DNA of 64,000 nucleotides from Mauremys mutica. Lineage: Eukaryota > Chordata > Testudines > Geoemydidae. Positions 12,418-22,480 of the stretch are shown piece after piece. The position numbers were made by a program, and so were the translations under genes. Position 1 is the first letter of the stretch. Each line of letters starts with the position of its first letter. The stretch lies in assembly GCF_020497125.1 (NCBI RefSeq), contig NC_059077.1:31013340-31077339 (forward strand), read 5' to 3'. The notes beneath the pieces were generated by a model. The model had not been told where the DNA came from and did not search any database. It saw nothing but the letters and a program-made list of their open reading frames with translations.

Positions 12418-15344
12418 TGCAATTTGGGCTGATAATCATTTACACCCACAATTTAGAACATTTAAATGTATAAGTCCTTGAGGTGCAGGTGCAAGCCATC
12501 AAGAACTTAGATAGTTAAGCAACCTAAATTGTACCAAAAATGGAAGGGCAGTTGAGGTTAAGCTGAAAATGAGGACCTATGTGTCTGTCCTTGTCTCCCA
12601 CCATTTTTCAACCTATGAACTATGCCCTCTCAGCTTCTCTTACCATGCCAAACCCTTTGTCTCTTTTCCTTCTTGTATTTCCAAGCCTTTTGCCATACTG
12701 GTCCCTGTGTTAAGGATATACTGCCCAATCTAGTGTGCCATATCTCTACTCTCCTCTGTCACATCCTCCCTTAAAATTTTATTTCTTTTGGCCACTAACC
12801 ATCCTGCCATGCTTACAGGTCTACATAGTAATTTCATTTTTTTTTAATAATAATAAAAGAGCATGTACTAAAACTCTGAAGAAGGGACAACTCACATGAG
12901 TAATATTTCCGAATTGGGCCCCTAATGTGAACACTCTTCAGAGAATGGTCTTCGGGCCCAATTCTGTCTCATTTACCCTTAAGTAATCAGGAGTAGTTCC
13001 ACTGAAGACAATGAAGAAATATTGGTGAAAATAAGAGGCCCGTTTCTGTCTGTTATTGTTTCATGCTAAAGCTATAATTCTAATAATAATCTCCTTTGGG
13101 ATTTTGACCATATCCAAGCTACATAGGATTAATTATGTTTTAGATGGTTATCTTGTCATGAGGATAAGGATAATCTTAGAATCTATGATTTCCCTGTTTT
13201 GGTTTTTTTTACGCAATCCCTGTGAGCTTTCATTTATTTATTCATGCTTGTTGCTCCATCATTAAGGGGAATGAAGAGATGACAAGTTTGCCACTCAAGC
13301 AGGTTCCCCCAAAAGCAGAGTGAGTAGATACCTCTACAGGTTTCTGAATATTCACTTTATGGCAACACCTCATGCACCTCTATGTCTCCACTGTGAGACG
13401 AACAGCTGACATCATTCTGGCCAGTCTCCCTTAAAAGAGGGGCTTAGGAAAGATTGAGAAAGAGTCTCTATTCTCCATGCAGTTGGCTGAAGTACTGTTG
13501 TTGCTGCCAGCCCCCTCTACAGGAGGCTGACGAGATTTGGCACACAAGAGCAGGATGGAAAACTTGGACAGAAATCAAAGAGAACTGCCACATTTCATAA
13601 CATTTGTCATTTTATCAAAATATGCAGTTTCTCAGTCATGCTTACTTTCCAGAATGTCCACCTATTTATTGCCTTAATTGCACCTCTGGCAATAAATTAA
13701 TCCATTATTAATCAAACAATAATTCATATAATGAGATCATACAAGCAGTAATTGATCATTAATCATCAATCTCTAAATCTCTCCCATTGTTACCATGCAT
13801 ATTACTTTATAGTACCCCACCACCATCATCAATATTTTACACATATAGTGTATATCACTATCCAATTGCTTGCAGTTGTGCTGGTGGGTTTTTGTTTTGT
13901 TTTGCTTTAATATTGGTATTTAACTATTGAACTTTATCTTGTGTGCACACAGAAAGATAATAAACCAAATTGGATAACAGCGCATATTTCCTTTCTACTT
14001 GCCCTACCTTCATCAACATGTAACATGGTATGTATTTCAAAATGTATTTTATTTACTAGTAAGATATAGTTTTTCTGATGTTTTGATACTTGAATTATCT
14101 GTAATTAGAATACTAGAATCAAGGCTGGTAAGCAACTTAAATTCATGATGTAGTTATTTTGCTGATTTAGATGGAGTTCTTGATATTTTGAGGCTTTCAA
14201 TAATAGTAGTACAAAGAAATAAAATACTATTTGGTTCCACTAAACTTCTCATAAGTTTCATTACCTTGATTTTTCATCTTCTCGTTATTGATTTAAGAGA
14301 TATATTAAATTCGGGATTCACATGAAGTGAATGTGAAGACCACATCAAGAGGACAAGATTTTCTGATGCAATGTATATTCTCAAGTCACCTTGAACATGT
14401 GTTAGAAAAAATGAAACAAGTAGAAGAGTATTTGGGGTTATATTATTATCCTTCTAGCCATTCTGAGAGCAGCATGTTTCTTGGCAATGAGAGAAAATGT
14501 CACTGTCACAGAAAAGTCACTATGCAAAAACATACAACTGAGGGAATACCATTTTCTCTATTACCCAAGAAGATTAACCTGCTAAACTGGGAAAAGCTAT
14601 TTCTTCTGCCCCTTGTAGGTCAGAAGATAAACATCCTCAAAAGGCAGGAACCAGACTTTCCCTGGGGAAGAGATTAGCCTGCTTGAGAATTTGGGTATTA
14701 GATTAATTTCTGCCTACAGCCAAGGGAAAAGAAAGCTTGTACAAGTGAATCACTGTGTACATTGCAAAGTTGTTGGTCTCCTACTGTTTTCATTAAGTAT
14801 AACCATAAAACCTGCTGTTCAGGAGCCAAAGTTTAAACTTAGCAGACACAAGAGTTAAGAAAAAGCTATAATTTGTTAGTGTTTTAAACTATGGAATCCA
14901 AATATGCATTTTAACAATGGTGTAGATGAGTTTGACAAACAGAAGATTTCAAACAGGGAAAATACATGGAAAATCATCAAACACTTTGTAATTATGATTT
15001 CTTTCCAGCCCAATGTGTCACATTATTTTAAATGCTAAAAATACGTTTCTCCAGATGTCGCCTCTTCTTAAAATAAAACTGGAAAATTAAAAAAAACCGT
15101 ATTAACTATCATTAATTTAAGATATCACAAGATTTCATAACGAATTCAGTCATGAGTATCACAAGTGTACACTCGCATATTCTACTTTGAAGTCACACTA
15201 ATACTACAAGCAGTCCACTTGTATCAAGGCAATTGAATCTAGACAAATCTTGAGCCTAATGAGTACCATTAGATATCAGCAAAATGGTTCATGTTTGAAA
15301 TGAATTACCATAGCCAGAAATTCTGTGGAGTCCCCAGTATAACC
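12418..15344. other. Unassigned AT-rich stretch
   Basis: No gene recognised. A 116-codon open frame at 14327-14677 has no recognisable motif and is treated as chance. Around 12957-13025 lies a copy of the old palindromic repeat containing AGGAGTAGTTCCACTGAAG. A poly-T tract sits at 12837-12846. Confidence 0.5.
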
Positions 15345-15606
15345 TTTTAAATGTTTAGTATCAGAGGGGTAGCCGTGTTAGTCTGGTTCTGTAGAAGCAG
15401 CAAAGAATCCTGTGGCACCTTATAGACTAACAGACGTTTTGCAGCATGAGCTTTCGTGGGTGAATACCCACTTCTTCGGATGCAAGTGGTGGAAATTTCC
15501 ACCACTTGCATCCGAAGAAGTGGGTATTCACCCACGAAAGCTCATGCTGCAAAACGTCTGTTAGTCTATAAGGTGCCACAGGATTCTTTGCTGCTTTTAA
15601 ATGTTT
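15345..15606. mobile_element. Inverted double Penelope-like insertion with 12-bp target duplication
   Basis: Two copies of the dispersed repeat lie head to head. Positions 15395-15596 form a perfect 202-bp palindrome centred between 15495 and 15496, at the sequence GGAAATTTCC. The left (minus) arm also retains the terminal segment reading AGACTAACACGGCTACCCC on the minus strand. The right arm stops at GCTGC. The flanks TTTTAAATGTTT at 15345-15356 and 15595-15606 are identical, so the inverted pair entered as one unit. No spacer and no mismatch were found between the arms, which suggests a fairly young insertion. Confidence 0.85.
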
Positions 15607-18600
15607 GACTCAGTTTGTCAAGGACATCCCACTTGTACTCCATTCTTCTCTCTCAACTTCTACTGTATCAGATTCAGCCACCATTTGCCCTTGAATGTTT
15701 TGAACGAGCAATGGGTGAAATGGCTTTGGATAAATAATTGTCCTGCCCAAACCTTCACTAAAAGCATACTCTTAAGATAGAAATGGCCTACACTGCAAAG
15801 GCTGACTTTGGATCCAAACTCCCCCAAAGTTCAGGATTGTTCACTTCCAGGGATTTTTGCTTCAGAACCTAGGCAAACTTCACTGATGTTGAGGGGGTTT
15901 TAACTCGGGCCCACATGTGATGAGGTCTGAAGGGAGTGCCATCCAATTCTTATCTGAAAAGTCAGTCCCTGAAAATGTACAGAAATAATGAGTATGAGAG
16001 AGTTTGGAATGACTTTGGATTCCTGAGAGAAAAAAAAAGGAAGAAAAACCCTGCAGTTGTAGGTGACAGCATTTATCAGACTAACTAAAAATAAAATGAG
16101 ATGAAAATAGTATATAGTGACCAACTTTTCCCTAGATTTAAAATCAAGTTGTTTTTAGAGTAGATATATACCTTGAAATCAAAGGAAGTTACTTGCTTGC
16201 TGGGATGACAATCTGGAATTTTGCTCCTTTAAACACACTCACTTCTTGGATGAATAGTGTCAATCCATTAGAAAGATAATGTGAAAGCTAATGGATTGAC
16301 ACAAGTCACCCAAGAAAAAAATGTGGCATTAAAATAAGCACAAGTTTTTGCAAGTGTAAATGGGTTGTGGAATCGGAACATAGCTATCCAATGTGTAAAT
16401 AGTGCCAAAAGGTTCCATTAATGGGCAGATACCATAATTTCTTTAAAAAGATTTCTACACTTCTAATTTGTGCATAGAGCAGTTACACTGCATTTCCTGA
16501 GGTAGGGCCCTTCTGTGTTCCAGGTGAGAACATTTCCAGGTGAGAGCATTTCCTCCTCTTGGTGATGGATTTCTGGCCAACAGGGTCATGTCATCACTTT
16601 AACTTGACAAAGTCCATGTGCTGGGCATTGAAAGAAAGATGAGGGTCCCGTCAGAAAGGCATAAACAAAACCTGACATTGATTCAAAGCTTGGGGAAGTT
16701 AGATATGGTGCTGAGGAAAGACAGAAAAATCGGTGCAATAATTCAGGATTAGCTGGGATGAGCCATTTCTTTCCTAGCAAAACTAAACAATCTTTCAAGG
16801 GTGATTAGAATATGTTGTTTTATAGCAAGCATCAACCCATAGACACTATATTTGCCCTCAAGAGCTCATCAACAAAAAATGTTTGACTTCATTCTTGGAG
16901 CACTGATTGATGATGGCAGCCTACATACATAATTTTATACAAATAAACTTTTAAAGTATTTACTACCAAGTGTTTACACATTTCTAAATACTTCCCAAAG
17001 AAGTCTTTCATATGAACTGATTTCATTTGTTTAAAGAAGGTCATATCAAGCTTAGTTAATATTTATTCTCCAAGAAAGTTCTTGGCCCTTTTTTTATGGT
17101 GGGTTGAATAAAGATGCTTAAATTTATGTCAAGGAACTAGCAAATAGGTCTACTAAAATAAATGTGTTTGTCCCAGGCTGAAAATGTGTTTGTCCCAGGT
17201 GAAAAATGCCATGTAACTAATCAACACAATCAAAAATTTTGGGAAATTACAGTTTGAGTCTACAACTTGAAATGTGCTGCACTGGTATTTCCATAAATCA
17301 TTTATATGAGCTGGTTACATAAATTCCACAACACAAATGTTGAGGTGTGTATGCAGTTGTAATAATCCCAATTTGCTATTAGGAACTTGAAAACTCTTCA
17401 GATGCAGAGTTATTCAGTGAAAATTTATAGGTGATAAATACATTTGAAAATGTCATGATTTCTTCTTGGACAATTCATGAACAGAAAATAAATGTGACAG
17501 TTGTTGAAGATATTACTTATAGTGAATTAGTTGCTCAAACCTGCTGTTTAAACTGAGTTCTGATTCTAATTATTTTAAATGTAATTGTTAGGTGATCCTC
17601 CAACTTTGGTTTACTTTTTATTCCTAAAATCACTGAAGCATTGGGCTGACAGGTGCACAGCAGTGCATACCAGAAACATTGCTACCTGTGCCACATTTTA
17701 GTAAGTAGAGCTCTCATTGGCTACAGATAAACCAAAAGGGAGTACATGCCACCAGTTGGTGTCAGGGGTAGGAAATTACTCAAAATAAACAAGCAAAAGA
17801 AATATCTAAGTACCATTGCCCAAGTTGGGTATGACTGGGGTCAGCTGCAGATGGAAAAACATCTAGTCCATACCTATAGTCTCCCTTTCCTCAGGGAGAA
17901 CTGGTCAGTCTTTTCATCTGAGAGATTGGTCTAATAATCTGTTGCTTGAGCCTTTGCTTCATCAGCTGGCTGTGGTCCCAGATTTGTGAATTCTGCTCCC
18001 AAACCTCGGGGGATGCGTGTCTCTCCACACTTAGGGCAATCATGGCCTGCCTTCCTTCCCTTTATAGCCTATCCTTCCTGTTTGTTAATCTGAAGATTTC
18101 TCCCTTCAGACTTGACATTTCTGGCAGGTTTTGTGAGGTGGAGCCAATATAACTCCCTGTCTCCAAGATAGACTATTAATCTCTTCCTGCCATGACCCAC
18201 TGTGGGGTTTGCATACCCCAACACTCTCCCTGTGAAACACATGAAGAGATCTTCCATGACAGAATCTGTGGAGGGAGATTTAGAACTGTGTTCTTTTAGG
18301 TAAGGGGCCGAGACATTTCATTAATTTGCGTGCATATATCTAACTTGCCAACATGAACTATGCCCACACATTTTCCCCGAAGGCAGAACATTATGCCTAA
18401 CTGGAGACAGGTATGGAAAACAGTGATTGTCACAATAGATTAGCACAATGTGCAACTATCTACATAGTATGGCAAAATCTTCTGTAGAACTTTTATTGCC
18501 TTTGTGGATATTTCTTTCTGACCAAGACGTTATCAATAATCCATTTCAAGTGTTCATAAATGTCCAATCTGTTATATACCCAGGATATTCAGAGAAGAAT

Positions 18601-19869
18601 GAAGGAGGATGAGGACTCTTTCTGGACCAAATTTGGTTCTCTGTTATGCCAGGATAAGTCTGGAGTAAATCTTATGTAAGTGGATTTATTATGGATTTCC
18701 ATCAATATAAGTGAGGGCAGAATTTGCTCACTCTTAATTTCCTTGAAATCAGAAAAAAGAAGAATGGAATTCTGTTGTCATCTGTAATTAATTCTGTCAA
18801 CATCTCATCTATAAGTATGAATTCTAATCAACCATTTGTCATCTTATGCCACAAGATTAGGATGTTTTAATACAGAAATCTACCTGGTGATGAAACAGTT
18901 AAAACGGAAAGTTTTAACCTCTTCCACTGTCCCTTCATAATTTATGCTGTTGTTCTGAAAATACATGTATTTTTTCTTGCAGTAATGCATTTAAGAAATA
19001 GATTGTTTGTATGGTAAGTGCTCAAGAGTGATATGTTCTGATAAACAGGCTTAAAAAATGTCTGGTTCCATAGCAACCTATTCCCATTACACTATGGGAT
19101 GGACTAAAAGAAGGCGGCACAGGATAAAAGTAGGCCATGAATAATCTGACAAGTATGATGACTGTGTCATTAAACACTGTAACGTTAATAAAAACGGCAA
19201 TAAGAACACCACTAATCTTTATACCACATATAGTGAATTCAACCAATTGTTATCCAAAGGAGCATTTAAAACTATGATAACCTTACAGAAATTTGCCAGG
19301 AACAGAACATACATTGTTAGTGTTTATGAAAGAAATTGAATATTTGTGTCCAATTTTTCAGTGCACCTGCCTTGCACTGTGCTTTGTCTTCTGTGCTGTG
19401 TGCCTCCTAAGAGACACAGCACTGAATCTGGCTTAAGAGTGTGTTACAAATAGCCTGCATTTCATTAATACCCTGGTGCTCAGATACTGTGGTGATGGGA
19501 GGCTAGACAGACAGGTAAGAACCTAGGATGGATAGCTGTTGTAATAGGGATAAGGTGGATTTAAAATAATTGGGGGGAAAAGGGCTTTTCCTGTTCAGGC
19601 TACAAAAACCAACAACAAAAATTTGTGCAGTGAGGAAGGTGGGCAAAGATTACTTGCCTGATCTTAATGGAAAATATGTATGTGTTAACAGTGTTCAGAA
19701 CAGTTCAACCTTATGTAAAAATTGTTCACTTACTGCTGTCAAGGCCAGTTTCTGTGAGGGTTATCTGATACCTAAGTTGAGACACAGAAAATATTTCTTA
19801 CCATGTGTAAAATGGAAAAAGAAATCCCCGCTTTTTTTTTTGGTTTGCAAGGTCTGAGAAAATTCTTTA
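15607..19869. other. Unassigned stretch
   Basis: No gene recognised. It holds the hairpin at 16243-16316 (listed separately) and a small tandem duplication of ATGTGTTTGTCCCAG at about 17161-17200. The base composition is ordinary AT-rich intergenic sequence. Open frames are at most about 75 codons and match nothing I know. Confidence 0.5.
16243..16316. repeat. Perfect 15-bp inverted repeat (hairpin)
   Basis: GTGTCAATCCATTAG (16257-16271) is followed after 16 bases by its exact complement (16288-16302). Beyond a 7-base internal loop, TTCTTGG on the left pairs with CCAAGAA on the right. The stem is longer than expected by chance. It could be a tiny MITE relic or a pre-miRNA-like hairpin; there is no other support for either. 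Confidence 0.6.
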
Positions 19870-20100
19870 TGAAACATAAAAATATTAATACACTGCATTT
19901 ATATAACATATTTTATCCAAGGGGGCCTAACAGCCATTGGCAATTAAAGATACCCACTCCACAGTGGTGGTGTTTAAGTAATGCAATTCTCATTTTACGA
20001 GGTCATGCAGGGGAAGTAATTTGCACAACGCTCACAGCAAGTCCGTGGCAGAGCTAAGAATAGAACACAGATCTTCTGATTCCTTAGATAAATATATGTA
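19870..20100 (+). repeat. MIR/CORE-SINE-like relic
   Basis: The segment running through GCATTTATATAACATATTTT, then GGAAGTAATTTGCACAACG and CACAGCAAGTCCGTGGCAGA, to CAGATCTTCTGATTCC follows the order of the amniote MIR-type repeat core and tail. It is diverged and without a clear tRNA head. Confidence 0.5.
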
Positions 20101-20388
20101 GGCCAGGAGACAATTGGCAGGAGAGACTAGAACTGTACAAGCCCACAAATGACCAGCTACATCAATCAGGTAAGGACAAAGTAAATTAGGAGTCCTCTCT
20201 CTATATGTATTGCCTACTGACCACATTCTCTTGACTTTATTCATGTTAAGTAGCACTTTATCCTACTGGGACTTCAAGGGGGTCACTGATGGACTAAGGT
20301 ACTATTCAACATGAGTAAAGGTATCACATTCTGGCCTTAAATGGTGGTTTGTTTATTTTAATCTTTTCATTTTGTCCCTAGGCCTTGA

Positions 20389-20411
20389 GGAATAACTGTG
20401 ACTCTCCTAGG
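20389..20411 (+). other. 28S-rRNA-like leader at the R2 5' end
   Basis: GAATAACTGTGACTCTC then CTAGG resembles the conserved 28S sequence directly upstream of the R2 insertion site (GAGTAACTATGACTCTC, TTAAGG, from memory), with two substitutions in the first part and a one-base loss near the end. The resemblance fades upstream of about 20385, and the sequence before it does not look like 28S. This fits an R2 transcript that kept a short 28S leader and inserted outside rDNA. Confidence 0.65.
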
Positions 20412-20504
20412 CTAGTTACAGGGCCGCAGCTTTGAGACCTCAACCTCCTTGTGGTCCCGCTGGATGGCTCTGGGTGAAGAGTTGGCTAACTGAGGCTCAG
20501 CTGC
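20412..20504 (+). ncRNA. HDV-like self-cleaving ribozyme of R2 (degenerate)
   Basis: The elements of the HDV-type double pseudoknot occur in order. The P2 strand is GCAGCT, GAG, CCTCA (20426-20442, with small bulges). P3 is ACC/GGT around loop TCCTTGT (20443-20455). The P1' strand is CCCGCT (20456-20461). P4 is GGCTCT/AGAGTT with loop GGGTGA (20466-20483). The catalytic joining segment is GCTAA, with the candidate catalytic C at 20486. The closing P2' strand is TGAGGCTCAGCTGC (20491-20504). P1' would pair with GGCGGG of intact 28S rRNA about 28 bases upstream of the junction. In this copy that strand has decayed, so cleavage activity today is unlikely. HDV-like ribozymes at R2 5' ends are established; the fold here was drawn by hand. 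Confidence 0.6.
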
Positions 20505-20793
20505 TTCGATATCCCGACCTTATTGTTCTGGTTCACCGGCCAGGCAGTAGTATTCAACGGTGCATCTTTCGACCTAACGAGCCCCTGACCCGGTATCGGG
20601 CCAAAGGTTCTACAGTGGCAACACAAACCGAAAGTGAGGCATCAGAGGTCCAGCATGCCTCACAGACAAATATAATTATAAATGAAGTACATTTTACATC
20701 TTGTACGTACAGGAAACCAAGAATGTTGCTTTTAAAGGGCAGACAACTATACAAAAAAACCAAAAGATTTGTTTAATTCTTACATTAGAATTT

Positions 20794-22473
20794 ATGAACA
20801 ACGCATTCATTGACTTTGGTGAAGCTATTCGTCCGACAAACCTTGAGTTGATTGATATCTTTAGTGAGGAGGAATTGGATTCGGAGGGCTTGAAGGAAGG
20901 GGTAAATGAAGTTCATATGACTTTTATTATGGAAGATCCAATAGCTGAAGAAGCTATGAAAACAACTATAAATGGATCTCAAGAAAATACTATAATACAG
21001 CTACCTAATGATAACCCTGCTTGTCCCTTTTGTGGTGATCATGTCAGCAGACCAAGTGCCTTGAGTGTACATCTTAAACGCAATCGTGATGGAAGAACTG
21101 TTGTATTTCAATGCGCCCTCTGTCAAAAAATGGACCAAAAAGTTCATAGTATTCTATGTCATATTCCTAAGTGTAAAGGAAAATCAACTGAGGAAATAAT
21201 GGGTGACTGGATATGTGAGAAACAATTTACTACTAAAATTGGACTATCACAACATAAGAGAATAGCCCATCCAGTGGCACGGAATCAAGAACGTATTGAA
21301 GCTAGTCAGCCCAAAATAAAATCACAACGGGGCAAACATAAAAGTTGCTGGACTGCTGAAGAAGAACAACTTCTAATAGTCCTTAATAGTACATTTTATG
21401 GCAAAAGGAACATTAATGTTCTAATTGCAGAACAGAGCAAAACAAAAACTACTTACTTGTTTGGCAAGTGACAAACGACGTGCATTAGGCATTAATAAGA
21501 ACATCAAATCAAGAATGCCTGATTTAGAACCTATAGCAAAATTATGTCATCTAGAAGCAAAGATCGATAGTCCTGATATTGTTATTGGACTAAAGGACAT
21601 ATATCTACACAAAGTAAATGAAGATCTAATCGATCAGGGTGAGAAAAAAATTTGATGTAGATGTTATAAATGAATGGATAGTGGGAAATACCAACCTAAG
21701 ATCTCTTGTCGAATCAACTGCTATTGATGTTCTCTCCACTTTCCTGATGAAAACGTCCAAATCAAAGAAGAGATTGAATAAAATGGCCACAAGTAAAACT
21801 TTAAAGAGTGGAAAGAAAATTAAATGGATGGAGAAAAGAGCGGCCCGCAAGGGTATATCTAAGAAATATCAACATCTGTTTGAGATTGACAGACGTAAGC
21901 TTGCATCCAATATCCTCGACGGCACTGATCATTTGGAATGCCAAGTCCCTCTCATTGAAATTTTCGAAGCATATAAGAACAAATGGGAAGTTTAAACTCC
22001 CTTTGAAGGATTGGGCCAATTTAAATCCTATGCGCTTGCTGATAGAACTTCAAAAGCTGAATTATCTTCAGCTAAAGAGATAATGAAAAATATAAGGGAA
22101 ATGAATAAGAACTCGGCTCCAGACCCAATGAGATTGATTTGAGGTATTTACTTTTTAATGGGTCTGGATGGTAATGCACTGGAGAAACTATTTAATACGT
22201 GGTTGATGACAGGAATAATTTCTGATGGCATAAAAAACTGCCGTTCTCTGTTGATCCAAAAAACAACAAACAGATTCTGAAGCCTTGAAAGACTTGGGGA
22301 ATTGGAGACCATTGACTATCAGGTCCATTGTGGTTCGACTTTTTTTGCGAATAATATCAAATCTTTTTATTCCAATCTGTCGAATTAGCCCTTTGACATG
22401 GGCTTGTTCGGGCATCATTAAATGCCACCATCATTTTATGGTTTTATGCTCATCACCACAATATCTTTGTTAA
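20794..22473 (+). pseudogene. R2 ORF remnant: zinc fingers, Myb, RT start (frameshifted)
   Basis: Frame 1 from about 20794 (likely ATG) encodes CPFCGDHVSRPSALSVHLKR (first finger, last His lost), then CALCQKMDQKVHSILCH...C (CCHC-like), then WICEKQFTTKIGLSQHK with a cysteine missing. A Myb-like stretch starting CWTAEEEQLLIVLN follows. Coding then moves to frame 2 (21425-21655) and to frame 3 (21639-21995, ending with ASNILDGTDHLE and IFEAYKNKW). After a stop it resumes through MNKNSAPDPMRLI and CRSLLIQKT. The RT motif NWRPLTIRSIVVRLFLRI then appears in frame 1 (22285-22473). At least three frameshifts and two in-frame stops show that it is dead. In the family the zinc fingers and Myb domain bind the 28S target, and the RT performs target-primed reverse transcription. 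Confidence 0.85.
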
Positions 22474-22480
22474 AGATAAG

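Larger units (their letters stand above)
20389..22480 (+). mobile_element. R2-type non-LTR retrotransposon, decayed and 3'-deleted
   Basis: In order the element shows a 28S-like leader, an HDV-like ribozyme, a 5' UTR, N-terminal zinc fingers, a Myb-like segment, a linker, and the start of the reverse transcriptase. R2 elements normally insert at one 28S rRNA site and run to about 4 kb with a C-terminal restriction-like endonuclease. Here the catalytic RT core, the endonuclease and any 28S sequence on the 3' side are missing or unrecognisable. The right boundary is approximate; remnants may extend to about 22720. Three finger-like motifs suggest the multi-finger R2 lineage. Confidence 0.85.

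Noticed and set aside
11932..12481. Long open frames on both strands (up to 166 codons)
   Set aside because: They lie in a GC-rich hAT-like element with repeated units, where stop codons are rare by composition. There is no protein motif.
14327..14677. 116-codon plus-strand frame as a gene
   Set aside because: No recognisable domain, no splice context and no flanking exons. Its length is plausible by chance in 64 kb.
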